A stretch of 64,000 bases of DNA. Origin: Citrobacter europaeus. Lineage in GTDB: Bacteria > Pseudomonadota > Gammaproteobacteria > Enterobacterales > Enterobacteriaceae. The notes beneath the pieces were generated by a model. That model was not told the DNA's origin. It searched no databases and worked only from the letters and a program-made list of their open reading frames with translations. The position numbers and the translations under genes are program-made. The DNA is taken from NCBI GenBank assembly GCA_020099315.1, contig CP083650.1, positions 2,232,001 through 2,296,000 of the forward strand, written 5' to 3'. Below are positions 44,071 to 53,047 of this stretch, one piece after another (the first letter of the stretch is position 1; the number at the start of each line of letters is the position of its first letter).

Positions 44071-44994
44071 TCACACTTTGGTGGCGATCCAGTTCATCAT
44101 CATTTCCGGCCAGATGGCCAGCGGTAACCCTTGCGCATCGCGAATACCAAATCCGTGCTTACCGCGTTCAAACAGATGCATTTCGACCGGAATGCCCAGC
44201 CCACGTAGCGCATTAAAGAAAACCAGGCTGTTTTCCACCTTCACCGCCGGATCGTCGATGGCGTGTAGCAGGAACGTCGGCGGCGTTGTGTTATCCGCTC
44301 GTTCTTCAAGAGAATAGCGCTGCAGGTCTTCTTTTTTGGGCGTAGCGCCAACCAGCTCCAGACGAGAGCCCGGGTGACCGATGTCTTCGCGCAGGGTGAC
44401 AACCGGGTACACCAGCGCCATGAAGGCAGGGCGCGCAGGTTGCTCGTCTACGTCATCAATTGGCGTATAAACCGATTCGGCAAACCGGGTTCCCAGACTG
44501 GCGGCTACGTGACCACCGGAGGAGAAGCCCAACACCCCGATACGGTCAGGGTTAATTTTCCATTCATGGGCGTTGGCGCGAATGTAGCGCATGGCGCGTT
44601 GGGCATCGGCCAGCGGTGCATTGGCGCCTTCTTCGTGGCCATCACCCGGCATGCGGTAGGTCATCACAAACAGGGTATAACCGCGGGCGTTAAAGAACGG
44701 TGCCAGTGCGCTGCCTTCTTTATCCATCACCACGCGACGATAAGAGCCGCCAGGGGTAACAAGGATCCCAATACCGTTAGGTTTGGCAGGGGCGTAAACG
44801 GTAATTTCCGGGGCGCGAATGCCGGTGACCGCGCGATCGTAATCAGACGTTCCGGTATGTCGGGGTTCAGGCGTAAATACCGCATCGCTGTTTTTTGCTC
44901 CGGGGGCTTCACCCTGTGGCCAGAGGGTAAACGTGGAAGAAAGGCTAACGGCGTGCGCCATCATTTGAGTCAATTCTGAATGGGGCAGATTCAT
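44071..44994 (-). CDS. Alpha/beta-hydrolase (acetyl-esterase type)
   Basis: The 307-residue protein has the oxyanion motif TPGGSYRRVV (family HGG variant), the nucleophile elbow GFSSGGHVAASLG with Ser near residue 168, Asp in HAIDDPAVKVENS and His in RGKHGFGI. It fits the BD-FAE/xylan-acetylesterase group that removes acetyl or aryl esters from carbohydrates. No signal peptide is seen, so it acts in the cytoplasm. I do not recall it at this place in K-12. A monocistronic unit convergent with aldA. Confidence 0.85.
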   Translation of the reverse strand: MNLPHSELTQMMAHAVSLSSTFTLWPQGEAPGAKNSDAVFTPEPRHTGTSDYDRAVTGIRAPEITVYAPAKPNGIGILVTPGGSYRRVVMDKEGSALAPFFNARGYTLFVMTYRMPGDGHEEGANAPLADAQRAMRYIRANAHEWKINPDRIGVLGFSSGGHVAASLGTRFAESVYTPIDDVDEQPARPAFMALVYPVVTLREDIGHPGSRLELVGATPKKEDLQRYSLEERADNTTPPTFLLHAIDDPAVKVENSLVFFNALRGLGIPVEMHLFERGKHGFGIRDAQGLPLAIWPEMMMNWIATKV

Positions 44995-45092
44995 GCTATG
45001 TGTTCCTTACAACCGCAAAGGAACATCATAAAAGATGGCAGGGCGTAAAGCAGTGATACGACAGGCGGTCACGACTGCTTTACGCATTTGCT

Positions 45093-45677
45093 TTATGATT
45101 TTGTGAGTAAACGCCAGGTTATGTCAGATTCCAGCGTCGTTTGATCGGATATGTTGCTAAAGGCGCTGTCCTTCAGTACAGGAAATAAGGTTACCGTAAA
45201 GCTGACTTGCTGGCCCAGAGGCACCTCGTTATTTTCAACGGCGATGACGGCCTCGTTATTGTGAATATAAAGAGGATTTGTCGTACCGCTTGCAGGTGAG
45301 AAATTCACCTGATCGGTTGTTTTGCCAACCGTGTAGCTTTTGCCATCCACGATCATATTACTGACTTTTACGCCTACGCCTCCCTGTTCGCCAAATTTGA
45401 AACGACCTTTCTCACCTGCAGAGCCGTTTAACAGTACGGCCACGCGCTGTTTCTCTGGGCAGTAGATATTCACGTTTACTTCACGCTCTTCCAGCTTATG
45501 CCAGTTTTGCTGTGAACTTACGATGCTCTCACGCTGGATCCGGGCGTAGTTAACTTCACTACTTGAAAGTGTAATATGACATTCATCCTCACAGGCATAG
45601 GCAAGTGATGACGCCAACAATGTTATCAAAGTTAAAGCGGTTAATCGTACTGACGCGCTAAAGGCGGTTTGAATCAT
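45093..45677 (-). CDS. Fimbrial tip/adhesin-like protein
   Basis: The 194-residue secreted protein starts with a signal peptide (ending near LAYA) and has a Cys pair early (ACEDECHITL). The rest is beta-rich with the fimbrial pattern CPEKQRVAVLLNG and a C-terminal strand DITWRLLTKS. It is the last gene of the operon, where the tip protein is often encoded. ATG at 45677 overlaps the usher stop in ATGA; a GTG three codons upstream is possible. Exact role not certain: minor subunit or adhesin. Confidence 0.75.
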   Translation of the reverse strand: MIQTAFSASVRLTALTLITLLASSLAYACEDECHITLSSSEVNYARIQRESIVSSQQNWHKLEEREVNVNIYCPEKQRVAVLLNGSAGEKGRFKFGEQGGVGVKVSNMIVDGKSYTVGKTTDQVNFSPASGTTNPLYIHNNEAVIAVENNEVPLGQQVSFTVTLFPVLKDSAFSNISDQTTLESDITWRLLTKS

Positions 45678-48091
45678 CACTGGCACACTCCGTTGGCTTC
45701 TTCATAAAATGCCTGTTCATCTCGTGTTGGATTCAGAGTGAAATCAATCTTGCATAGTTTGCTATCGTTGTTATCCATGGCATACAGTGCGTCAAGCTGA
45801 TCTGCATCCGTCAGAAATACATGTCCATCATCCACGCTGGTTACGATGTAATTTTCTTTTCCATCAACAATAGAGAGGCCCTTAGCCAGCGGTGTACCGT
45901 CCGGGTTTTTAACGCGCAGCATCACGAGACGGCTGTTCAGCACTTTGAAACTGACCTCACTTACCGAAGCATGTGCAGCAGCAATGTATTTGGTTCCATT
46001 TGCCAGCGTCATACTTTGCGGCAGTTTGTTGGCATTAATCTCCAGGCGCGAATTACGCCATTCGGTCAGGCCGGGCACCACGGCTTGTCCCCAGAAATCA
46101 GTCCAAATCGTGCCTTGCGGTGTTTCAATTTCAACGCCGCTTGTATGCTCATTTAGCCGGGCAATGGCAAAGGTATCCCGGATGGAATAGGGAGAGAACG
46201 TCACTCCATTTTTATGCGCGACGATGCCGCCTGATAATGTAGCGTTGTAGTTGCGCTGATGGTCGCTGCTGTTACCCACACCAAGTCCCAGTTGGGTATA
46301 ATGCAGGTTAGAGTTCAGATTGCCATTGAAGCTGTTAGTCCGGTCCTCATCGTCCCGATCGGCGGAGATCGAGTAATTCGTATTTTCCGTTAACTGACCG
46401 GCGTTTTGTACGCCGTAGGTTGTGCGGTCATCTTCTTTACGCATGTAAGTGCTGATGCTTTGTCCGCTACCGAGTGGAATGCTGAGGTTAACGTACAGTA
46501 ATTCGTTGTCCTGATCGTCATCGACATTCCCGACAGCGCTCTGCCAGTTGACGGTAACGGAAGCGTATTTAAAGGTTTTCCCCCAGGAGAGCAGCAAATA
46601 GCGGCTGTCTTCAGCGTCGCCAGCCCTCTGGTTATAGTTAAAACCTGCGCTAAAAGCGCCAGCCAGGGAAGAGCCCCAGCTTAGTGTTCCCGAGTACATA
46701 TTATCATATGGCTGATAATCTTCATTCAGCGCATCGGACAACTCCCGATACCCGTTGTTGTAATGGGCGGCACTCACCGATAAGCCAACGCCTTCCGTCA
46801 GCCTGAGATCGCTTTGCAGCTCGCTTTTAAACCCGTGGCTGTCCTCACCAAATTGCTCCTGGCTCGCGGCGGCGCTTGCGGAGACGCTGAAGCTCTCATT
46901 GAGCATATATTCTGAGCGGACACCCGCGGCCTGGTAATCTTCAGCCAGCATACCGGAGGCGAGCAAGTTGGCGTTTTGCATTATTCGCCACCCGTCGGAC
47001 AGGCTGACAACCCACGGGTTATCATAATCACCGTCAATATCCCGGACGCGACCGGCAGATACCGTCAGTCCCTGTGGTCGCGACAGCTGCTGCGTTCTTA
47101 CGGCAGACGCCGGAACAATAAAACGGCTGCTGGAGCCATCGGTTTCGAACACGGTCACGTCCAGCGCGACGTTGTTACGCGCGATGGGAACATCTTCAAG
47201 AGTGAAGGGGCCTGCATTTACCAGCGTATTGTAAATCAACTGACCGCTCTGGCGGACTTCAACGCGCGCCTGGGCGCTTCTGGCAATACCTGAGACATTC
47301 ACCCCAGAACGGCTTCCCAGCAGACCGTTGGTTGGCATTAACTGCACGCCGGTAACGGAGACACCGCTCAGCACATCGGAGTTGGCGTTGATTTCACCGA
47401 CCTGGAGGGTCTGTTTTTGTTCGGCAAACACATGCTCGGCAAAAGTATAAATACTGTCAGTGCTTTTTGTGCCGTCATCATCGGCAAGAATATAGCGACT
47501 ACGCAATGCCCAGCCGGCAACGTTAAAGCCGCCTTCCAGGCTTGCCTGGGAATACTGGCGGCTGTCGCCCCCCTGAAATTCATTTCGGGTGCTGAATAAT
47601 GAATAGTTCAGTAAACCGGCCGTGCCGCCATGCTGAAAGTTTTTACTGTCAGCCGCAAAATTATCCAGCGCCGTTTCTGGCAGATAAAGCGCTACCGTAT
47701 TTTCACCGGGCAGGGCATTAACAATAGCCTGGGGATAATCATCACGAATATCATGACATTGTTCATCTGCCTTGAGTGGAACAGGCATCAGCCCGGCAAA
47801 GTCCAGAAAATCTTTATCAATACAGAGTGTGCCGTCTTCCCCAAAACGTACGGCAGCGGTGCCGCGCGTTTTATTATTTATTTTTACCTGAACGGAATGT
47901 GTTCCCGGTAAAAAACGTGGGGATTTGGCGAAGTAACGATTAAGATCCTGGCTCAGGCCACGATTTTTAATTATGTCCGTGTCAAAAGTGACCTCGCGGG
48001 CGCAGAGGTCGGCTGAACTAAACAGCAGCAGAGGAAATGCGCCAGCCATAATTATCTGAATAGAAAGCGCCAGACGGCTTTTATTGTACAA
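45677..48091 (-). CDS. Fimbrial outer-membrane usher
   Basis: The 804-residue FimD/PapC-type usher has the N-terminal periplasmic domain with VQVKINNKTRGTAAVRF, the 24-strand barrel with an internal plug (about 220-310, RSGVNVSGIARSAQARVEVRQ in parts: GVNVSGIARSAQARVEV), and C-terminal Ig-like domains ending with a Cys pair (SKLCKIDF ... NGVCQ). It exports and assembles pilins given by the chaperone. The first possible start is TTG at 48091 with AGAGAG in front; a stop codon lies just upstream in frame and the next ATG would cut the signal peptide. Confidence 0.92.
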   Translation of the reverse strand: MYNKSRLALSIQIIMAGAFPLLLFSSADLCAREVTFDTDIIKNRGLSQDLNRYFAKSPRFLPGTHSVQVKINNKTRGTAAVRFGEDGTLCIDKDFLDFAGLMPVPLKADEQCHDIRDDYPQAIVNALPGENTVALYLPETALDNFAADSKNFQHGGTAGLLNYSLFSTRNEFQGGDSRQYSQASLEGGFNVAGWALRSRYILADDDGTKSTDSIYTFAEHVFAEQKQTLQVGEINANSDVLSGVSVTGVQLMPTNGLLGSRSGVNVSGIARSAQARVEVRQSGQLIYNTLVNAGPFTLEDVPIARNNVALDVTVFETDGSSSRFIVPASAVRTQQLSRPQGLTVSAGRVRDIDGDYDNPWVVSLSDGWRIMQNANLLASGMLAEDYQAAGVRSEYMLNESFSVSASAAASQEQFGEDSHGFKSELQSDLRLTEGVGLSVSAAHYNNGYRELSDALNEDYQPYDNMYSGTLSWGSSLAGAFSAGFNYNQRAGDAEDSRYLLLSWGKTFKYASVTVNWQSAVGNVDDDQDNELLYVNLSIPLGSGQSISTYMRKEDDRTTYGVQNAGQLTENTNYSISADRDDEDRTNSFNGNLNSNLHYTQLGLGVGNSSDHQRNYNATLSGGIVAHKNGVTFSPYSIRDTFAIARLNEHTSGVEIETPQGTIWTDFWGQAVVPGLTEWRNSRLEINANKLPQSMTLANGTKYIAAAHASVSEVSFKVLNSRLVMLRVKNPDGTPLAKGLSIVDGKENYIVTSVDDGHVFLTDADQLDALYAMDNNDSKLCKIDFTLNPTRDEQAFYEEANGVCQ

Positions 48092-48106
48092 AGTCGTACT
48101 CTCTTA

Positions 48107-48811
48107 TTATTTATGGTTTAATTCAGCAATAAAGCTTGGAACTTCTACTCCATAGCGACTGGCAGGGAAGAATTTGACTTGTTTATCACCACCAGTGTCT
48201 TTACTTAGCGTCAGAGTGATGGACTCGCCGGGCAGAATATGTGTTTTGCCAATGTCAGTCGTCGTTTTTGATGGTAAGAAAACGGCATTTTGCGCCAGTC
48301 TGACTACATATTTACTGGGGTTGGATAAAGTAACTGTTTTACCAGACTGACGCCATTCCAGATATTTCCACGCATCGGTAACAACCGCAAGCCTGGCCGG
48401 GCGAATCAGTACGGGAATATCCTGGCGAATATTGATGCCGATTTTAATCCGATTATCATCGCTTTTCGGCGGTATTCCTTCAAATGTGACGCGCTTATAA
48501 TGTTCAACATCCAGCGGTTCATTGCTTTGTAAAATAAAACGCAGTTGCTGTGTTTGTTGTGGTTCAAGACGAACAACAGGTTGCGTCACAATAAGTTTTA
48601 ACCCCTGATCGTCCTTTATATCTATCACATTGGTATACAGCAGTGATGGATGGTCGTCCGTGTTCTTGATATTGATGGTTCCGCTGTGGGTGGCTTCGTC
48701 GATCACCAGCAGGCTGGTTTCGGGGACCATGCCAGCCGCGAAGGCCGGTGCCTGCGATATCAATAAAGCACTCGCCAGAACAGCGTTGAGCGTGGTGTTT
48801 TTGAATAACAT
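48107..48811 (-). CDS. Periplasmic fimbrial chaperone
   Basis: The 234-residue PapD-type chaperone has a signal peptide (ending near APAFAAG), VVRLEPQQTQQLRFI in the G1/F1 strand region, KIGINIRQDIPVLIRPA with the conserved IPVLIRP motif, and LSNPSKYVVRL in domain 2. It caps pilin subunits by donor-strand complementation and hands them to the usher. AAGGAG stands before the ATG. 15 bases separate it from the usher. Confidence 0.92.
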   Translation of the reverse strand: MLFKNTTLNAVLASALLISQAPAFAAGMVPETSLLVIDEATHSGTINIKNTDDHPSLLYTNVIDIKDDQGLKLIVTQPVVRLEPQQTQQLRFILQSNEPLDVEHYKRVTFEGIPPKSDDNRIKIGINIRQDIPVLIRPARLAVVTDAWKYLEWRQSGKTVTLSNPSKYVVRLAQNAVFLPSKTTTDIGKTHILPGESITLTLSKDTGGDKQVKFFPASRYGVEVPSFIAELNHK

Positions 48812-48913
48812 AAATCGTATCTCCTTGATAAAAATAACATTCCATGTTTAGCGTGATGCCTGAAAAAAGAGTAAACGGGATCCGTTTACTCTTGGTGCGA
48901 TCGCCAGGCTAAA

Positions 48914-49591
48914 TTACAGATAACGCAGGCTGATGGTTACCTGACCATTGAGGTTGGTATCGTCAGTAATTGCGAGGGTCGCGGTATCCTGAATCGCCAG
49001 AGATGTCACCAGCGGGAATGTTGCGCTCAGGAACGCCAGCGGCTCGGTGGTACCCGTAGTTGCAACGGTGATGTCACGTACGTTGCTACCCTGGGTCGCG
49101 CCATCAGCGCTTTTCGTCCAGTCGCCGGTTTTATTTTGCTGATAAATCGTATCAACTGTGTTGGTATCAGCAACGACGCCGCTGGTTTTAACAAACAGGG
49201 TGTAAGCGCCAATTTTAACGTTGCCGCCGGTTAACCCTACGCCGTAGCTCTGCGCACTGCCGAGATAGGTGCCGCCGGTAAAGGTAGCGTCATTCACCGT
49301 GATATCCGCACGCGTGTCCGCGCGGTCATCGACCATATTCCAGGACACTTTGGTGGCGGAGGCGCAAGTAATGGTCAAATCAATATCTTTCTGACCCAAC
49401 TGATTGACATCCGATGCAGACAGAGATCCCAGGCGAATAGTGCCATAGTTAACGACACCGCTATTGCTCAGCGTGGGAGTGCAGGCACTGTTAGTCAGTA
49501 ATCCTTTCACTTTTAATACGGCAGTCGGGTCTGCTGCAAAAGCGGAAGTCACGCACAGGGAAAGTGCCGTCGCAAGAAGCAGTTTTTTCAT
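48914..49591 (-). CDS. DUF1120-type fimbrial subunit (second copy)
   Basis: The 225-residue secreted protein (signal ending near TSAFAAD) has the DUF1120 pattern: LLTNSACTPTLSNSGVVNYGTIRLGSLS (key LTNSACTP), DLTITCASATKVSW and the C-terminal SLAIQDTATLAITDDTNLN then GQVTISLRYL. It is a paralogue of the next gene upstream, with the same ends and a different middle. Probably a structural pilin. Confidence 0.88.
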   Translation of the reverse strand: MKKLLLATALSLCVTSAFAADPTAVLKVKGLLTNSACTPTLSNSGVVNYGTIRLGSLSASDVNQLGQKDIDLTITCASATKVSWNMVDDRADTRADITVNDATFTGGTYLGSAQSYGVGLTGGNVKIGAYTLFVKTSGVVADTNTVDTIYQQNKTGDWTKSADGATQGSNVRDITVATTGTTEPLAFLSATFPLVTSLAIQDTATLAITDDTNLNGQVTISLRYL

Positions 49592-49664
49592 TTGTTAATC
49601 CTTAACATTAAAATACAGACGTTATTTAAGATTTATGCTCAGATGAATTAGTTAAATAACGTAA

Positions 49665-50357
49665 TTACAGATAAAACATGGTAAACGTCGCCTGACCATC
49701 CATATTGGTATCGTCAGTAATTGCCAGCGTTGCTGTATTTTGAATTGCCAGCGTGGTAACCAGCGGTATAGTCACCGTGGTGAATGCCAGTGGTTCGATG
49801 GTACCAAACTTGCCAACGGTGTATTCATATTCGTTATGCGCGAACGTTGTTTTGTAACTCACTGACGTCATCATGCTTCTCCATGTATTAACGCCGCCAT
49901 GGCCGTAACGAACGAGCAGCGTTGCGGAGGCTCCGTCAGCAGTGACCGTTTCCGATGCTGCACGGATGCTATAGTTGCCAATATTGACGCCGTTGGTCGT
50001 TTTACCTACGCCAAATATGAGAGGTGAGGCACCAATTACTCCACCATCCGTTGCCGCGTTTTCAATCATAATACCCGCCACGCTGTCAGTACGGTCATCG
50101 GAAACCTGAAAACCCAGTTGCGTTGGCGCCGGGCAGTTAATGACCAGATTGGTTTCTTTAGCGCCCAACTGATTATTGTCCACTGCGGAAAGCGCACTCA
50201 AGTGAATTGTGCCGTAGTCGATAGTTGCGCCACCGCCGATTTCTGGCGTACAGGCAGAGTTTGTTAACACGCCCTGGACTTGCAATACGGTCTGATCTGC
50301 GGCAAATGCAGATGCTGTGCACAGTGATAGCGCAGTAAGAAGAAGTGTCTTTTTCAA
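49665..50357 (-). CDS. DUF1120-type fimbrial subunit (first copy)
   Basis: The 230-residue secreted protein (signal ending near ASAFAAD) shares with its neighbour the start VLTNSACTPEI, the segment NCPAPTQLGFQVSDDRTD and the end TTLAIQNTATLAITDDTN plus MDGQATFTMFYL. It is the first gene of the fimbrial operon and therefore the likely main subunit. DUF1120 proteins of E. coli YhcF type occur in comparable operons. Confidence 0.88.
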   Translation of the reverse strand: MKKTLLLTALSLCTASAFAADQTVLQVQGVLTNSACTPEIGGGATIDYGTIHLSALSAVDNNQLGAKETNLVINCPAPTQLGFQVSDDRTDSVAGIMIENAATDGGVIGASPLIFGVGKTTNGVNIGNYSIRAASETVTADGASATLLVRYGHGGVNTWRSMMTSVSYKTTFAHNEYEYTVGKFGTIEPLAFTTVTIPLVTTLAIQNTATLAITDDTNMDGQATFTMFYL

Positions 50358-50618
50358 TTGTTAATCCTTAACAAATGTTATCGCTGAGATAATCTCTGGA
50401 TATCTTAATAGTTTATGTATGAACTCAATGTATAAACCGAATTCATAATATATTGGGGAAGGCGATACTGGCAATTAAGTAAAATTAAATATCAAATTTA
50501 CATATTTTAACATTTTGGATGTGAATATATTTATGGCGTGGATTTTTTTTGCTTATGTAGCGAAACACAATAATGACAGAGAAAAGGTGAACCGTCATGA
50601 TGCCAATGACTACATAAC
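50358..50618. other. AT-rich upstream region of the fimbrial operon
   Basis: About 260 bases without a gene, very AT-rich (many ATTT/AATAT tracts), which is typical for H-NS-bound fimbrial promoters. I could not fix a single promoter. No invertible-element repeats of the fimS kind were seen. Confidence 0.6.
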
Positions 50619-50645
50619 GGTTACTCAACGCAGAATTGAGTAACC
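50619..50645 (-). terminator. Hairpin after gapC
   Basis: GGTTACTCAA (50619-50628) is the exact inverse of TTGAGTAACC (50636-50645), 16 bases after the gapC stop. The stem is strong but the T-run is missing on the minus strand. Confidence 0.5.
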
Positions 50646-50661
50646 GGATGTAATTAACCAG

Positions 50662-51663
50662 CTAGATCTTGATAAACTTATCCAGCGTACGAATAAGTTG
50701 GGTGACAAAACCGTATTCGTTATCATACCAGGCGACGGTTTTTACCAGTTGCAGATCGCCCACTTCGGTAATTTCGGTTTGCGTTGCATCAAATACCGAA
50801 CCGAAATGCGAGCCAATGACATCTGACGAGACAATTTCTTCGTCGGTATAACCAAATGATTCATTATTTTGCGTGGCTTTTTTCAGCGCGTTGTTAACCT
50901 CTTCAGCGGTGACTTTTTTACCCAACACGGATACCAGCTCGGTGACGGATCCGGTTTTCACCGGCACACGCTGGGCGTGGCCTTTTAATTTTCCGCTCAA
51001 TGCCGGAATGACCAGACCAATGGCTTTGGCGGCTCCGGTGGTATGGGGAATGATGTTCTCCGCCGCCGCGCGTGAGGCGCGCAGATCTTTCCCGCGTGGG
51101 CCATCAACCAGCGACTGTGTCCCCGTGTAGGCGTGAATGGTGGTCATGGTGCCAAGCTGAATACCGAAGCTGTCGTGCAGCGCTTTTACCATCGGCGCCA
51201 GGCAGTTGGTGGTGCACGACGCCACTGAAATAATCCGATCGTTCGCCTCCATAGTGTCGTCGTTGACGTTAAAGACGATCGTCTTCATATCGCCGGCAGG
51301 GGCGGATATCAGGACTTTTTTGGCCCCAGCATCCAGGTGCGCGTTGGCTTTTTCTGTCGAGGTATAAAAACCGGTGCATTCGATGATTATCTCAGCGCCA
51401 GTGGTTTTCCACGGAATGTTTTTGGCCTCTTTTTCCGCGTAAACGGCGATCTTTTTGCCATCGACAATCAGCGCGTCTTCGGTAAAGTCGACGCTCCAGG
51501 GAAACGGCCCGTAGTTTGAATCGTGTTTTAACAGATAGGCGAGAATTTTGGGCGAGGTGAGGTCATTAATGGCGACAACCTCCACGCTGCTTTTGACTTC
51601 CAGTAGCCGACGCAATACCAGACGACCGATACGACCAAAACCGTTAATGCCAATTTTACTCAT
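50662..51663 (-). CDS. gapC: GapC, glyceraldehyde-3-phosphate dehydrogenase (intact)
   Basis: The 333-residue protein is a full GAPDH: NAD site INGFGRIGRLVLR, active-site SVASCTTNCLAP (catalytic Cys near residue 150), TIHAYTGTQ, and AKAIGLVIPALSGKLKGHAQRVP (key GLVIPAL and KLKGHAQRVP). It would oxidise glyceraldehyde-3-phosphate with NAD and phosphate. In E. coli K-12 gapC is broken; here no frameshift or stop is seen. Position between aldA and cybB fits gapC rather than gapA. Confidence 0.95.
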   Translation of the reverse strand: MSKIGINGFGRIGRLVLRRLLEVKSSVEVVAINDLTSPKILAYLLKHDSNYGPFPWSVDFTEDALIVDGKKIAVYAEKEAKNIPWKTTGAEIIIECTGFYTSTEKANAHLDAGAKKVLISAPAGDMKTIVFNVNDDTMEANDRIISVASCTTNCLAPMVKALHDSFGIQLGTMTTIHAYTGTQSLVDGPRGKDLRASRAAAENIIPHTTGAAKAIGLVIPALSGKLKGHAQRVPVKTGSVTELVSVLGKKVTAEEVNNALKKATQNNESFGYTDEEIVSSDVIGSHFGSVFDATQTEITEVGDLQLVKTVAWYDNEYGFVTQLIRTLDKFIKI

Positions 51664-51852
51664 GGTTTTCTCCTGTCAGGATGGGGCGGTACGACATATT
51701 TTCCCTACCAGGCTTAGTTCAGACAGGCATTCAGGGCAATAGCTGTTCTTGCGGTTAAGCGTAAGCGACTGAAAATGGGTGAACAAAAGTTAATGAATTT
51801 TTAACAAAAGCCCGTTATGTTGACGCATTATTGTTTTTATTCAGGAAGTGTT

Positions 51853-52383
51853 ATGGGGAATAAGTATTCTGGCCTGCAAATTGGTATTCATTGGCTGGTC
51901 TTTTTGTTGGTTATCGTGGCGTACAGCGCCATGGAGTTTCGCGGATTTTTCCCGCGCAGCTATCGCCCCTTGTTCAACATGGTGCACGTCTCCTGCGGTA
52001 TCACTATTTTAACGCTGATGGTGGTGCGTCTGCTGGTCAGGCTGAAATACCCGGCTCCGCCGATTGTGCCAAAACCGAAGCCGATGATGACCGGAATGGC
52101 GCATCTGGGGCATCTGGTTATCTATCTGTTGTTTATTGTTCTGCCGATTATTGGGCTGGTGATGATGTACAACCGGGGTAACCCGTGGATTGCATTCGGC
52201 ATCGTTATGCCGCATGCGGCAGAGGCCAACTTTGATTTAGTGGACATGCTGAAGTCCTGGCACGTGACGCTGGCAAATCTGGGTTATTTTGTTATTGCCC
52301 TGCATGCCGCCGCGGCCCTGATGCACCACTATTTCTGGAAGGACAATACGCTGTTGCGCATGATGCCGCGTAAGCGTTCCTGA
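51853..52383 (+). CDS. cybB: CybB, cytochrome b561
   Basis: The 176-residue, four-helix membrane protein equals E. coli CybB in length. Haem-ligand histidines lie in LQIGIHWLVF, MVHVSCG, LVI-region AHLGHLVIY and LHAAAALMHHYFWKD. It is a di-haem quinol oxidase, reported to react with superoxide. ATG at 51853 follows AGGAAG; the open frame to 51817 is not needed. Divergent from gapC. Confidence 0.95.
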   Translation: MGNKYSGLQIGIHWLVFLLVIVAYSAMEFRGFFPRSYRPLFNMVHVSCGITILTLMVVRLLVRLKYPAPPIVPKPKPMMTGMAHLGHLVIYLLFIVLPIIGLVMMYNRGNPWIAFGIVMPHAAEANFDLVDMLKSWHVTLANLGYFVIALHAAAALMHHYFWKDNTLLRMMPRKRS

Positions 52384-52496
52384 CGTAACGCCCCGCAAGC
52401 GCGCAATGTCGTTCAGGTTGAACATGTGATTCTTGATCAGGGTTCCGTTCACCTCAGCCGTATCACTTTTCTAAAGCACAGATACCCGTGAACGTG

Positions 52497-52524
52497 CAAG
52501 GGAGGCTCACCGCCGCCTCCCTTG
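52497..52524. repeat. Left-arm hairpin of the palindromic element
   Basis: CAAGGGAGGC (52497-52506) pairs with GCCTCCCTTG (52515-52524), loop TCACCGCC. Ten perfect pairs. The corresponding right-arm hairpin has another stem sequence. Confidence 0.85.
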
Positions 52525-53020
52525 CATCCCAGGCTCCCGGCGGGAAAATCGTCGCTGCGCGAGTTATTCGTCTTATGCCGTCTGCCTGTCGGGTCGGGGC
52601 CGAGCCTGCGTCCCTGTAGGCCGTCCCCTCTGCCCGCATCCCTGCGGGCAGACCCGGTCAGCCGTCAACGACTCATCGATTTTCAGCCGGACCGGAGTCA
52701 TTGCTTCAACGCTCTGACTTCCAGTTAAATCTGTTTTGCTGTTCAGACCAAAAACGCAGATAGTGAGGTGTGGGCTGGCCCGGCTGAAAATTGCCGACGT
52801 GTTTCCGTAAGGCCGGGAGAACCCGCAGGGATGCGGGTTCAGGGCGCGCTTTGCAAGGACGCTTCATCGCGCCCGGCCCGGAAGCCTGAAGGAATAAGCG
52901 GAGGACAAAATTGCCGGGAGCAATTTTGAACAGCGCTTACGCTGGCCCCGAAGGGGTGAGCCCCAGGGATGGGGCGAATATTCCACGAAGTGGCAATTTT
53001 CCCGCCGGGAGCCGGGATTG

Positions 53021-53047
53021 TTAAGGGTGCGGCGATAGCACCCTTAA
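53021..53047. repeat. Right-arm hairpin of the palindromic element
   Basis: TTAAGGGTGC (53021-53030) pairs with GCACCCTTAA (53038-53047), loop GGCGATA. Ten perfect pairs; paired changes against the left-arm hairpin keep the fold. Confidence 0.85.

Noticed and set aside
50358..50661. Invertible promoter switch (fimS type) before the fimbrial operon
   Set aside because: No pair of inverted repeats flanking the promoter and no recombinase gene nearby.
52522..52728. Rightward frame of 68 residues inside the palindromic element
   Set aside because: Its sequence follows from GC-rich hairpins; it begins in a stem and has no ribosome site.
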